Assembly (NCBI GenBank): GCA_020831775.1
Contig: JAFIFZ010000014.1
Span: forward strand, 1-32,872
Source: Phycisphaerales bacterium
Lineage (GTDB): Bacteria; Planctomycetota; Phycisphaerae; Phycisphaerales; UBA1924
DNA: 32,872 bases
Direction: 5' to 3'
Below are positions 26,136-32,872 of the stretch, piece after piece. The first letter of the stretch is position 1. Each line of letters starts with the position of its first letter. The notes beneath the pieces are model-generated. The model saw only the letters and a program-made list of their open reading frames with translations, did not search any database and had not been told where the DNA came from. Made by a program: the position numbers and the translations under genes.

Positions 26136-27098
26136 GTGGAGCCCGGGGCCAAACAAGTATCAGAGAGCGTCGCAGCCTCCGGGTCGGGGGTGGGTCGCTT
26201 TGTGCGTCTGGCGAGGCCGACGCAGTGGTCCAAAGGTGTGTTCGTGTTCATCGGCCCCCTGTACGGGTGGGCGGACGGGCAGGAGATCGCCTGGCTGAGC
26301 GTGGTGCTGGCGTTCGTGGCCTTCGGGCTGGTGTCGAGCGCCGGGTATGTGATCAACGACCTGCGGGACCGGGAGCAGGACCGGCTGCACCCGCGCAAGA
26401 AGCGCCGGCCGATCGCCTCTGGCGAGGTGAGCCCGGGCGAGGCGAAGGCGTTCGCGGCGCTGCTGTACGGGGCGGCCCTGGTGTGCACGGGGGGTGTGCT
26501 GGCGCTGGCGCCGGGGTGGGCGGGGGCGTGGATGGCCTGCGCGGTGGTGCTCTACGCCCTGAATGTGGCGGCGTACACGGCCAAGCTGAAGCACATCGTG
26601 CTGATGGATGTGATGTCGCTCTCGTCTGGGTTTGTGCTGCGGGTGCTGGGGGGGTGTGCCGCGGCTGCGGTGGCGCCCTCGACGTGGCTGCTGACGAGCA
26701 CGCTGTTCATCTCCATGTTCCTGGCGTTTGGTAAAAGATTGGGTGAGCGTCGGACGATGGGCGACGGCGCGGGATCGGCCCGGGGCGTCCTGGACGGGTA
26801 TACCGACGACATGCTCCGGATGGTGGTTGTGGCGACGGCGGTCGGGACGCTGCTGACTTACGCGGGGTATGTGCAGGACCGGGCGGAGGACTACACGCTG
26901 GGGTTCAACCTGCTCTGGCTGACGATTCTGCCCGCAACATTCGGGCTGTTCCGTTGTATGGTGCTTGTGGAACGCGGCGATTACGACGACCCGACGGAGT
27001 TGGCGACCGGGGACGGGCCGTTCCAGGCGTCGGTGGTCTTGTTCGGGTTGATGACGGGCGTGCTCTGGCTCTTACAGGGGGCCGGGTATGTGGGCTAG
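26136..27098 (+). CDS. UbiA-family polyprenyl-phosphate phosphoribosyltransferase-like protein
   Basis: 320 aa from GTG at 26136; AGGAG lies about 11 nt upstream. It is a polytopic UbiA prenyltransferase fold with about eight to nine helices. The first Asp motif is NDLRDREQDRLHP (74-86), followed by KKRRPIASGEVS. The second is YTAKLKHIVLMDVMSLSSGFVLR (from 147), of the YxxxLKxxxxxD type. These signatures are those of decaprenyl-phosphate phosphoribose synthases (Rv3806c type), which attach phosphoribose from PRPP to a polyprenyl phosphate. Ubiquinone- or haem-type UbiA proteins differ at the HPxKxxRPIASG segment. The product would be a membrane-bound pentose donor for an envelope glycan. No epimerase (DprE-like) is in the window. 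Confidence 0.85.
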   Translation: MEPGAKQVSESVAASGSGVGRFVRLARPTQWSKGVFVFIGPLYGWADGQEIAWLSVVLAFVAFGLVSSAGYVINDLRDREQDRLHPRKKRRPIASGEVSPGEAKAFAALLYGAALVCTGGVLALAPGWAGAWMACAVVLYALNVAAYTAKLKHIVLMDVMSLSSGFVLRVLGGCAAAAVAPSTWLLTSTLFISMFLAFGKRLGERRTMGDGAGSARGVLDGYTDDMLRMVVVATAVGTLLTYAGYVQDRAEDYTLGFNLLWLTILPATFGLFRCMVLVERGDYDDPTELATGDGPFQASVVLFGLMTGVLWLLQGAGYVG

Positions 27099-27210
27099 CC
27101 GGTGTGTGCCGGCCCGGGACAGGGGAATCCGGGAGGTGAGATTCCGGCCGCAGGGCAGGGAAAGGCGCGGCCGAGAGCAACCTGCGCACGATGCGGATGG
27201 TGGGGAAGCG

Positions 27211-27244
27211 CCCCGCGGGTCGAGCCTTCGGGGTTGAGTTTTTT
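27211..27244 (+). terminator. Probable terminator after the UbiA-like gene
   Basis: CCCCG (27211-27215) pairs with CGGGG (27229-27233). Inside, a shorter GGGT/GCCT stem (with G-T pairs) surrounds a CGA loop. A TTGAG and six T (27239-27244) follow. It is 112 nt past the UbiA-like stop, so it could instead be an attenuator for the protease gene. Confidence 0.45.
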
Positions 27245-27332
27245 GTTCCGGGGAGGATCGCAGGCCCCGGACCGGCCGAATCGGCGCAGAGTGTGCCCGC
27301 CGGGGGCACAGCGCGAGCGGCAGTTGAAAGGT

Positions 27333-27342
27333 CAATCGATTG
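27333..27342. promoter_or_regulatory. Palindrome CAATCGATTG
   Basis: A perfect 10-bp palindrome, 120 nt before the protease start and just after a TTGAAA (27324-27329). It could be an operator at a promoter whose -10 I cannot identify. Weak. Confidence 0.2.
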
Positions 27343-27462
27343 CAAGAGAAGGGTCGAGAAGCCCATCAATCCCCCGCGGGACCGGCGCGTGCCGGGCGGG
27401 GACGGTGTGGTCGCCCGGCGCGGCCTGTCTGAGTGTGTACACCCGTGAAGGAGCACAGCATC

Positions 27463-30400
27463 ATGGGAAACAAGTCATGGATGCGCCGGCTGATGATCGC
27501 CGGGTTGATCGCGAGCGTGGGACAGGCGGCGGCGTCGCAGTCCCAGGGGAACCAAAATGACCAGCAAAACCGGGGGGGCGAGCAGCGAGCGCCGGACATC
27601 GATCCTGAAGCGCAGCTGAGCCCGGCGGACCTTGCGCGGATGATGGCCCAGCGCGGGGCCGGGGCCGCCCGCCAGGGCAACGACTTCCCGCCCTTCAGCC
27701 AGGTGTCCGAGGGGTTCGAGAAGGTGATCTCGACAGCGGACGGGCGCAGCTTTTACGATGTGTATGTCCGTGAGCGCGACGCGAAGATGATCGCCGAGCT
27801 GCCGCGGGGGTACGAGAACAAGCGTCAGATGATCGCGATGACGGTCGCTGGCGGCGACATCTTCGCGGGCCTGCAGCAGGGCGACATCTACTGCTACTGG
27901 AAGCGGTACGACAACCAGCTTGCGCTGGTGGTTCCGAACCTTTCGGTGCGTTCATCGGGCGACCCCGAGAGCCGCGGGAGCGTGGACAGGATCTTTACGG
28001 ATCGGGTGCTGCTGTCGGTGCCGATCCTCACGATGGGTCCGAACGGGCAGCCGGTGATCGATCTGAACAGCCTGCTGCTGGGGCGTGCGACGACCTTCTT
28101 TGGTTGGCAGGCCGCGGGTCTGAACCCTTCTTTGAGCAAGATCAAGACGGCCAAGGCGTTCCCGAACAACATCGAGATCGCTTTCGAGGCGCCTGTGGGC
28201 AACGGGACGCTGCGGACCTTCCACTATTCGATCAGCGAGATCCCGCGTCACACGGGGTACCGCCCCCGCAGGGCGGACCCGCGTGTGGGCTACTTCACGA
28301 CGAGCTACCGGGACCTTGGCAAGTTCGACGACCAGGAAGTGCCGGTGCGGTACATCAACCGCTGGCACCTTGAGAAGCGCGATCCCTCGCTGGCGATGAG
28401 CCCGCCCAAGGAGCCGATCGTCTTCTATGTCGATCACGCGACGCCGGTGCGTTACCGGCGCTGGGTCCGTCGGGGCGTTGAGTACTGGAACGAGGCGTTC
28501 CGTGAGATCGGTTTGGAGGACGCGATCGAGGTCCGCTTCCAGGACGCGCAGACGGGCGCGCACATGGAGAAGGACCCCGAGGATGTGCGTTACAACTTCA
28601 TCCGGTGGCTGTCGAACGATGTTGGGGTGGCGATCGGCCCGAGCCGCGTGCACCCCGAGACGGGCCAGATCCTCGACGCGGATGTGGTGCTGACCGACGG
28701 GTTCCTCCGCAGCTGGGTGATGTACCACCAGGACATCATCCCGGACATGGCGATCGAGGGCTTCGGGCCCGACGCGTTGGCGTGGCTTGAGCGCAACCCG
28801 CGCTGGGACCCGCGCCTGCGACTGTTGCCCGAGTCCAAGCGAGGCGAGGAGAAGCAGCGTCGAGCCGAGGCTCGCGCCCGCGGGGTGCACCGCTTCGCCG
28901 GCCATCCCGCCGGGAATGTCGACACGACGCTGATCGGCGACGACAAGTACGACGGGCTGTACGGGCGCGTGAGCCAGACGGGCGGGTACTGCTCGATGGC
29001 GGCGGTTCGTTCCGTGCATGTGCAGATGCTGCGGGCGCACTGGGACATCGCCCAGAGCCTGTTGCGTGAGACGCTGGAGGCCGAGCAGCCGGAGATCCCC
29101 GACGATGTGCCGCCGGAGGTGCTGGAGATGATCCGGCGCCAGCTGGAGAACAATCCGGAGTTGCTCGCGCAGACGCCGGACCACATCAAGGAGCGTCTTG
29201 GCCTGCTCGAGCCCGAGGCCAAGGAGGGGGAGAAGGCGGCCGAGGCGAGGCCGAGCCCGCGCCGTCCGAGCGAGCGTCAGCAGATGCTCGACGGCATCCC
29301 CGAGGAGTTTGTGGGCCCGCTGCTGGCGGACCTGGTGGCGCACGAGGTCGGGCACACGCTCGGCCTGCGTCACAACTTCAAGGCTTCGAGCATCTTCACG
29401 ATGGACGAGATCAACTCGCCGGAGATGGCGGGGCAGAAGCCGATCTCGGCTTCGGTGATGGACTACAACGGGCTGAACATCCGGATGGCGACCGGCGAGA
29501 AGCAGGGCGACTTCGGGATGATCCACATCGGCCCTTACGACAAGTGGGCGATCGAGTACGGGTACACCTTCGGTGATCCGAAGGAGGTGCTCAAGCGAGT
29601 CGCCGACCACGATGTGCCCTACGCGACGGACGAAGACACCTGGGGCCCCGACCCCCTCGCCGCCCGTTGGGACATGGGCGCCGACCCGATCGAGTACTCG
29701 CGAGAGCTGATCCGCCTGGCCAACTGGCAGCGTTCGCGGATCCTGACCGACTTCGTGAAGGACGGCGAGAGCTGGTCTCGCGCCCGGCGCGGGTACAACC
29801 TGAGCCTCTGGTCGCACATGCGGGCCATGTCGATCATGTCGCGCTGGATCGGCGGGTCGTATGTGCTCCGCGACTTCAAGGGCGACCCCGGCGACCGCGA
29901 GCCGATCACGCCCGTCGAGGTCGAGAAGCAGCGCGAGGCGCTGGAATTCATCATCAAGAACGCGTTCTACGACGACGCCTTCGGCCTGACGCCCGAGCTC
30001 TTGCGCCACATGACCACCGACCGTTGGTGGGATGAGATGGGCTTCAGGGCGATCTTCGACGACCCGGCGTTCCCGGTGCACGAGCGGATCATGGGCGTGC
30101 AGTCGTCGGTGCTGACGATGCTGATGAACCCGCAGACGCTCGGGCGCGTGTTCGACAACGAGATGCGCATCGACCCCGAGGAGGACGCGCTGACGCTGCC
30201 GGAGATCATCTCGGCGGTTTCTGACGCGGTCTGGGAGGAGCTGGGGTCTGACGCCTCGGGCGAGTTTACGCCCCGGAGGCCGATGATCTCGTCGCTGCGT
30301 CGCAACCTGCAGGCCGAGCACGCCGAGCGTCTGATCGACCTGATGTTCGTCGAGACGGGCGGGTCGGCGGGCTCTGCGATCCGCACGCTGGCGCGGGCGG

Positions 30401-30621
30401 AGCTGGAGCGGATCCTGGAGAAGATGGACGCGACGGTCGGCCCGCGCTCGCGGGTGCGTCCGGATGCGTACAGCCGCGCCCACCTCAACGAGCTGCGCAA
30501 GCGCGTGAGTGAGTCGCTTGAGGCGTCGTTCAGCTACAACGCCGGCGGCGGCGGGCAGACGACGATCCTGCTGTTCGGCAAGGACGACGACACGCCCGAG
30601 TCGATCCGGAAGATCCGCTGA
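27463..30621 (+). CDS. Secreted zinc metalloprotease, DUF5117/DUF4953-like (metzincin motif)
   Basis: 1052 aa. The ATG at 27463 has AAGGAG 9 nt upstream. A signal peptide covers about residues 1-25 (MGNKSWMRRLMIAGL, then Ala-rich). The large N-terminal region (about 60-320) has the DUF5117-type features GRSFYDVYVRERDAKMIAEL and RWHLEKRDPSLAMSPPKEPI. The region after it (VDHATPVRYRRWVRRGVEYWNEAF) leads to the catalytic domain. The zinc site is HEVGHTLGLRH (627-637: His627, Glu628, His631, His637), the metzincin HEXXHXXGXXH motif, with a Met-turn in SVMDY (Met666). A C-terminal helical domain (about 780-1020) follows. The substrate is unknown; exported relatives occur in Bacteroidetes and planctomycetes. 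A bidirectional terminator lies 31 nt downstream. Confidence 0.92.
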   Translation: MGNKSWMRRLMIAGLIASVGQAAASQSQGNQNDQQNRGGEQRAPDIDPEAQLSPADLARMMAQRGAGAARQGNDFPPFSQVSEGFEKVISTADGRSFYDVYVRERDAKMIAELPRGYENKRQMIAMTVAGGDIFAGLQQGDIYCYWKRYDNQLALVVPNLSVRSSGDPESRGSVDRIFTDRVLLSVPILTMGPNGQPVIDLNSLLLGRATTFFGWQAAGLNPSLSKIKTAKAFPNNIEIAFEAPVGNGTLRTFHYSISEIPRHTGYRPRRADPRVGYFTTSYRDLGKFDDQEVPVRYINRWHLEKRDPSLAMSPPKEPIVFYVDHATPVRYRRWVRRGVEYWNEAFREIGLEDAIEVRFQDAQTGAHMEKDPEDVRYNFIRWLSNDVGVAIGPSRVHPETGQILDADVVLTDGFLRSWVMYHQDIIPDMAIEGFGPDALAWLERNPRWDPRLRLLPESKRGEEKQRRAEARARGVHRFAGHPAGNVDTTLIGDDKYDGLYGRVSQTGGYCSMAAVRSVHVQMLRAHWDIAQSLLRETLEAEQPEIPDDVPPEVLEMIRRQLENNPELLAQTPDHIKERLGLLEPEAKEGEKAAEARPSPRRPSERQQMLDGIPEEFVGPLLADLVAHEVGHTLGLRHNFKASSIFTMDEINSPEMAGQKPISASVMDYNGLNIRMATGEKQGDFGMIHIGPYDKWAIEYGYTFGDPKEVLKRVADHDVPYATDEDTWGPDPLAARWDMGADPIEYSRELIRLANWQRSRILTDFVKDGESWSRARRGYNLSLWSHMRAMSIMSRWIGGSYVLRDFKGDPGDREPITPVEVEKQREALEFIIKNAFYDDAFGLTPELLRHMTTDRWWDEMGFRAIFDDPAFPVHERIMGVQSSVLTMLMNPQTLGRVFDNEMRIDPEEDALTLPEIISAVSDAVWEELGSDASGEFTPRRPMISSLRRNLQAEHAERLIDLMFVETGGSAGSAIRTLARAELERILEKMDATVGPRSRVRPDAYSRAHLNELRKRVSESLEASFSYNAGGGGQTTILLFGKDDDTPESIRKIR

Positions 30622-30651
30622 CCCGGCGCGGGTGAACCGTTGAAAACACAA

Positions 30652-30679
30652 GGGGCCGTCCTTCGGGGCGGCCCCTTTT
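30652..30679. terminator. Bidirectional terminator between convergent genes
   Basis: A 10-bp stem with one G-T pair (30652-30661 with 30666-30675) closed by a 4-nt loop. TTTT follows on the plus strand, and TTGTGTTTT follows on the minus strand. It sits between the protease stop (30621) and the gmk stop (30700) and can serve both. Confidence 0.85.
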
Positions 30680-30699
30680 CGTTGCGCTTGTTCGCCGCC

Positions 30700-31323
30700 T
30701 CAGGCCCGGCGGGAGCGTCGGCGTTCGCGTTCCTGCTTGACGGCGTCGACGGCTTCGTGGATGGCGCGGTCGAGCTCGTCGTTGACGATGAAGCGGTCGT
30801 AAGCGCCGCTGTCTCTGGCCTCGGCGATCTCGCGGCGGGCCTCGGCGAAGCGTCTGTTGATGATCTCTTCGGGCTCGCGCTTGCGGGCCCGGAGGCGTTC
30901 GAGCAGGGCTTCCTCGCTGGGGGGGAGGATGAAGACGCCGAACATGTCGGGCATGGACTGTTTGACCTGCTTGGCGCCGGCGACATCGATTTCGAGGATG
31001 ACGAGGCGTCCGCGGCCGAGCTGTTCCTCGACCCAGGCTCGGGGGGTGGCGTAGCCGTTGCCGAAGACCATGGCGGATTCGAGCAGTTCGCCCGCGGCCC
31101 GGAGCTTTTCGAACTCATCGTGCGAGACGAAGTGGTAGTCGACGCCCTCGACATCGGCGTCGGTCTTTGGTCGTGTGGTGACGCTGACGGAGAAGACGGA
31201 GTCGGCGATGGATCGTTCGACGCCGCGGGTGATGGTGGTTTTTCCGACGCCGCTGGGGCCGGAGATGACCAGGAGCATGCCGTCGTCGGTGTCGGTGGCG
31301 AGTCTTTCGCGGTGGTCTGTCAC
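30700..31323 (-). CDS. gmk: Guanylate kinase
   Basis: 207 aa from GTG at 31323. The frame is open to 31434, but that part lies in a dispersed repeat; an ATG at 31278 is a later option. It phosphorylates GMP to GDP with ATP in the cytoplasm. P-loop: ISGPSGVGKTT (20-30). The GMP-binding region carries VSVTTRPKTDADVEGVDY and HFVSHDEFEKL (DYHFVS). Then come YATPRAWVEEQL, VILEIDVAGAKQV and FILPPSEEALLERLRAR. The length is normal (E. coli 207 aa). Together with guaB it belongs to guanine nucleotide synthesis. It lies downstream of pyrB on the same strand, separated by 205 nt containing a hairpin repeat. The ribosome site is weak. Confidence 0.95.
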   Translation of the reverse strand: MTDHRERLATDTDDGMLLVISGPSGVGKTTITRGVERSIADSVFSVSVTTRPKTDADVEGVDYHFVSHDEFEKLRAAGELLESAMVFGNGYATPRAWVEEQLGRGRLVILEIDVAGAKQVKQSMPDMFGVFILPPSEEALLERLRARKREPEEIINRRFAEARREIAEARDSGAYDRFIVNDELDRAIHEAVDAVKQERERRRSRRA

Positions 31324-31392
31324 TGGGCGTGCTCTTGTGTTGTGTGTCGGTGTGGATGCGGGTGTGTTGCGGAGGGGGCGCGGCGATTTCCT

Positions 31393-31508
31393 CCGCCCCT
31401 TCAGGGCGGGGGAAGTTTTCTTATCGTTTTCCACGGGTTGCGCGTTGTCCGACGCGTTGCGTCGGTCATCGCTCCACCCGTGGCTACAGCCTTGCGCCCC
31501 TTCGGGGC
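31393..31508. repeat. Compound-hairpin dispersed repeat, copy A
   Basis: Three hairpins in order. First, CCGCCC/GGGCGG (31393-31398 with 31404-31409). Second, a long stem CCACGGGT/ACCCGTGG (31431-31438 with 31476-31483) that encloses CCGACGC/GCGTCGG (31449-31455 with 31459-31465). Third, GCCCC/GGGGC (31496-31500 with 31504-31508). It lies between pyrB and gmk. The plan is shared with copies B and C, and it resembles the intergenic repeats I know from planctomycete genomes. Confidence 0.75.
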
Positions 31509-31528
31509 TTGCGATGCGTCGGCGCCGG

Positions 31529-32536
31529 TCACACCGTTCTCGCGAGGACGGCCATTCTCACGGCGACGCCGGCGGCGACTTGTTTGAGGATGAGGGATCG
31601 TGGGCCGTCGGCGACTTCCTGGTCGATCTCGACGCCGCGGTTCATGGGGCCGGGGTGCATGACCCATGCGCCGGGCTTCATCGACTCGGCCCGTTCGCGG
31701 GTCATGGCGTAGAGCTCGCGGTACTGGCGGAGGCTGCCGAGCTTTGCTCGTTTGCGGATCGCGTCTGCGCCCGCGGCGACGGCCTCGGAGTGGCGCTCCC
31801 ACTGGATGCGGAGCATCATGATCGCGTCGGCCTCGGGGGCGATGCTGTCGAGATCGTGCAGGACCTCGCAGCCCAGGGCCCGCAGCGAGGCGGGGGCCAT
31901 GCCGGGCGGGCCGACGCAGACGACGCGTGCGCCGAGCGAGCTCATTGCGGCGATGTTCGAGCGGGCGACGCGTGAAGAGGCGCAGTCGCCGACGATGGCG
32001 ACGGTCATGCCGCTGAGGTCGAACGAATCGAGGCTGCCGGTCGCCTCGCAGAGGGTGTAGATGTCGATGAGGGCCTGGGTGGGGTGCTCGTGTGTGCCGT
32101 CGCCGGCGTTGATGACGGGGCACTTGACGACGCGTGCGATGAGCTCTGCAGAGCCGGAGCCCTTGGCGCGGACAATCATCGCGTGCACGCCCATCGCCTC
32201 GACGGTCAGGGCGGTGTCGGTCAGGCTCTCGCCCTTGCTGAAGCTCGAACCCTGGCCGGCGAGGTCGATGACATGGGCGCCGAGGCGCTGGGCGGCGAGT
32301 GTGAAGCTCAGGCGAGTGCGCGTCGAGTCTTCAAAGAAGAGGTTCGCGACGGCGAGGCCCTTGAGCAGGGGCTCGTCGGCCTGGCGTTCGTTGGCGATGT
32401 CGGAGTAGTGGCGGGTGAGGCTGAGGATCGAGCGGAGGTCGGAGGCGGGCATGCCGCGGAGACCGAGCAGGCCTCGCCCGGAGGGGGGCGGGGGGATTTT
32501 GACTTCTGAAGCGGTCTGCGGCGCGGCGGTGGTCAT
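31529..32536 (-). CDS. pyrB: Aspartate carbamoyltransferase, catalytic chain
   Basis: 335 aa. The ATG at 32536 has GGAGG 8 nt upstream. It joins carbamoyl phosphate to aspartate, the first committed step of pyrimidine synthesis. The carbamoyl-phosphate loop is FFEDSTRTRLSF (Ser71 to Arg75); SSFSKGESLTDT contains the conserved lysine loop. HPTQ lies within GDGTHEHPTQALIDIYT; then come LSGMTVAIVGDCASSRVARSN and MHPGPMNRGVEI. The N-terminus (about 20 residues) is a Pro-rich extension. No pyrI or pyrC is adjacent; gmk follows on the same strand after repeat A. Upstream, two more repeat copies occupy the probable promoter region, so the leader may be highly structured. No known pyrimidine attenuator or PyrR site was recognised. 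Confidence 0.96.
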   Translation of the reverse strand: MTTAAPQTASEVKIPPPPSGRGLLGLRGMPASDLRSILSLTRHYSDIANERQADEPLLKGLAVANLFFEDSTRTRLSFTLAAQRLGAHVIDLAGQGSSFSKGESLTDTALTVEAMGVHAMIVRAKGSGSAELIARVVKCPVINAGDGTHEHPTQALIDIYTLCEATGSLDSFDLSGMTVAIVGDCASSRVARSNIAAMSSLGARVVCVGPPGMAPASLRALGCEVLHDLDSIAPEADAIMMLRIQWERHSEAVAAGADAIRKRAKLGSLRQYRELYAMTRERAESMKPGAWVMHPGPMNRGVEIDQEVADGPRSLILKQVAAGVAVRMAVLARTV

Positions 32537-32582
32537 GGGCTTGTCCTCCGCGCGTTGTGTTTGTGCACGACAGCAGTGTTGC

Positions 32583-32712
32583 AGGTCCTTCGGACCTGTC
32601 CCGAAGGGACAGTGGGTTGTAGCCACGGGTGGAGGGAAGGCCGACGCAACGCGTCGGTTGGAGCGCAACCCGTGGAAAGGGATTGCAAATCGAACATCGC
32701 CCTGAAGGGGCG
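32583..32712. repeat. Compound-hairpin dispersed repeat, copy B (inverted)
   Basis: Same elements as copy A but in reverse order: AGGTCC/GGACCT (32583-32588 with 32592-32597) and TGTCCC/GGGACA (32597-32602 with 32606-32611), then CCACGGGT/ACCCGTGG (32623-32630 with 32668-32675) enclosing CCGACGC/GCGTCGG (32641-32647 with 32651-32657), and finally CGCCC/GGGCG near 32698-32712. The main and inner stems are identical to those of copy A. Confidence 0.78.
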
Positions 32713-32742
32713 AAGGAATCGAGTCAGACGCACCGGTGTCCT

Positions 32743-32845
32743 CCGCCCCGTCAGGGGGGGGGAACTTTCTTGTCGACTTTCTACGGGTTCCAGTGTGGTG
32801 CGGACACCGCCACCCGTAGCTAAAACCCTTCGCCCCGTGGGGGGG
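32743..32845. repeat. Compound-hairpin dispersed repeat, copy C (diverged)
   Basis: Same orientation as copy A: CCGCCCC start, a GGGGGGAAC-TTTCTT spacer like that of A, then the main stem CTACGGGT/ACCCGTAG (32781-32788 with 32812-32819) enclosing GGTG/CACC, then a CGCCCCGTGGGG-type end. Relative to A and B the second base pair of the main stem changed from C-G to T-A on both arms, so the pairing is preserved. Nothing is recognised in the last 27 nt of the window. Confidence 0.65.
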
Positions 32846-32872
32846 GGGCTGCGGGTGTTCGCGATGGGGGCG

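Larger units (their letters stand above)
27099..27462. other. 364-nt GC-rich spacer upstream of the metalloprotease
   Basis: No gene is supported; a small open frame at 27191-27448 lacks a ribosome site and looks random. It holds an inverted repeat GGAATC/GATTCC (near 27124-27145), a probable terminator (27211-27244) and a CAATCGATTG palindrome (27333-27342). A long, foldable leader for the protease mRNA is possible, but I do not recognise a known riboswitch. Confidence 0.5.

Noticed and set aside
27115-27165. Words resembling the core of a cobalamin riboswitch (GGGGAAT, then GGTGAGATTCCGG)
   Set aside because: The following B12-box portion (GCCACTG-type) is absent and spacing is wrong; the match reduces to a simple GGAATC/GATTCC inverted repeat.
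27191-27448. An 85-codon frame in the spacer before the metalloprotease
   Set aside because: No ribosome site, no homology by eye, composition typical of random GC-rich sequence, and it spans a likely terminator.
27952-30651. An 899-codon open frame opposite the metalloprotease gene
   Set aside because: Same shadow effect; the composition is Arg/His/Val-rich with no motif, and the plus-strand frame carries the signal peptide, zinc site and ribosome site.
31324-31434. A longer guanylate kinase starting at 31434
   Set aside because: The added residues are encoded by the dispersed repeat and are not typical of Gmk; the GTG at 31323 gives the normal length.

Overview
This window is a G+C-rich bacterial chromosome segment (about two thirds G+C by eye). 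It most resembles a planctomycete of the Phycisphaerae type. The pointers are the compound-hairpin intergenic repeats at the right end, a large secreted HEXXHXXGXXH metalloprotease, long GC-rich antisense ORFs, clear Shine-Dalgarno sites, and a mixture of bacterial housekeeping genes with a HAL2-type nucleotidase. The lineage is an inference, not a measurement. No rRNA, tRNA, CRISPR array, insertion sequence or prophage was seen.

Layout. (1) 148-2304, minus: two paralogous secreted thioredoxin-fold (TlpA-like) proteins, one with an intact CGPC motif and one whose first active-site Cys is lost. (2) 2550-4534, plus: an accessory patch. Two small paralogous proteins (CxxC, membrane helix, CxxC) bracket two unrecognised, AT-richer genes and a possible scrap of an RHS/YD-repeat gene. 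(3) 4743-8729: dnaE. (4) 8739-10642, minus: pabB and a Nudix hydrolase in a 4-nt-overlap operon, probably folate synthesis. (5) 10775-13582: pyruvate phosphate dikinase with a histone-H1-like Lys/Ala tail. (6) 13698-14093: a VapD/Cas2-fold protein between two almost identical terminator hairpins. (7) 14210-19252, plus: a GT4 glycosyltransferase, guaB, a Bax-inhibitor-1/YccA membrane protein and a class IV aminotransferase (PabC-like). (8) 19446-23229, minus: a glycosyltransferase, a DEAD-box-type RNA helicase (DEVD) and a HAL2-type 3'(2'),5'-bisphosphate nucleotidase. (9) 23287-24623, plus: a YggU/DUF167 protein coupled to a membrane-anchored EEP-fold protein. (10) 24598-27098: a divergent pair, a GT-C-like membrane protein (minus) and a UbiA-family polyprenyl-phosphate phosphoribosyltransferase-like enzyme (plus). 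(11) 27463-30621: the secreted metzincin-like metalloprotease. (12) 30700-32536, minus: pyrB and gmk, with three copies of a compound-hairpin repeat between and upstream of them.

Functional themes: nucleotide metabolism (guaB, gmk, pyrB, pAp nucleotidase), folate (pabB, Nudix, PabC-like), envelope glycan assembly (GT4, GT2, GT-C, UbiA) and replication (dnaE).

The most unusual global signal is near-complete avoidance of the tetranucleotide ACGT: I found 2 in about 32.9 kb, where base composition predicts roughly 80-100. It visibly forces codon choice, for example GAT rather than GAC before Val codons. Other points of interest are the H1-like tail on PPDK, the VapD cassette, 7-nt-phased G-tracts at gene 3' ends, compensatory base changes in the hairpin repeats, and several enzymes with altered catalytic residues.
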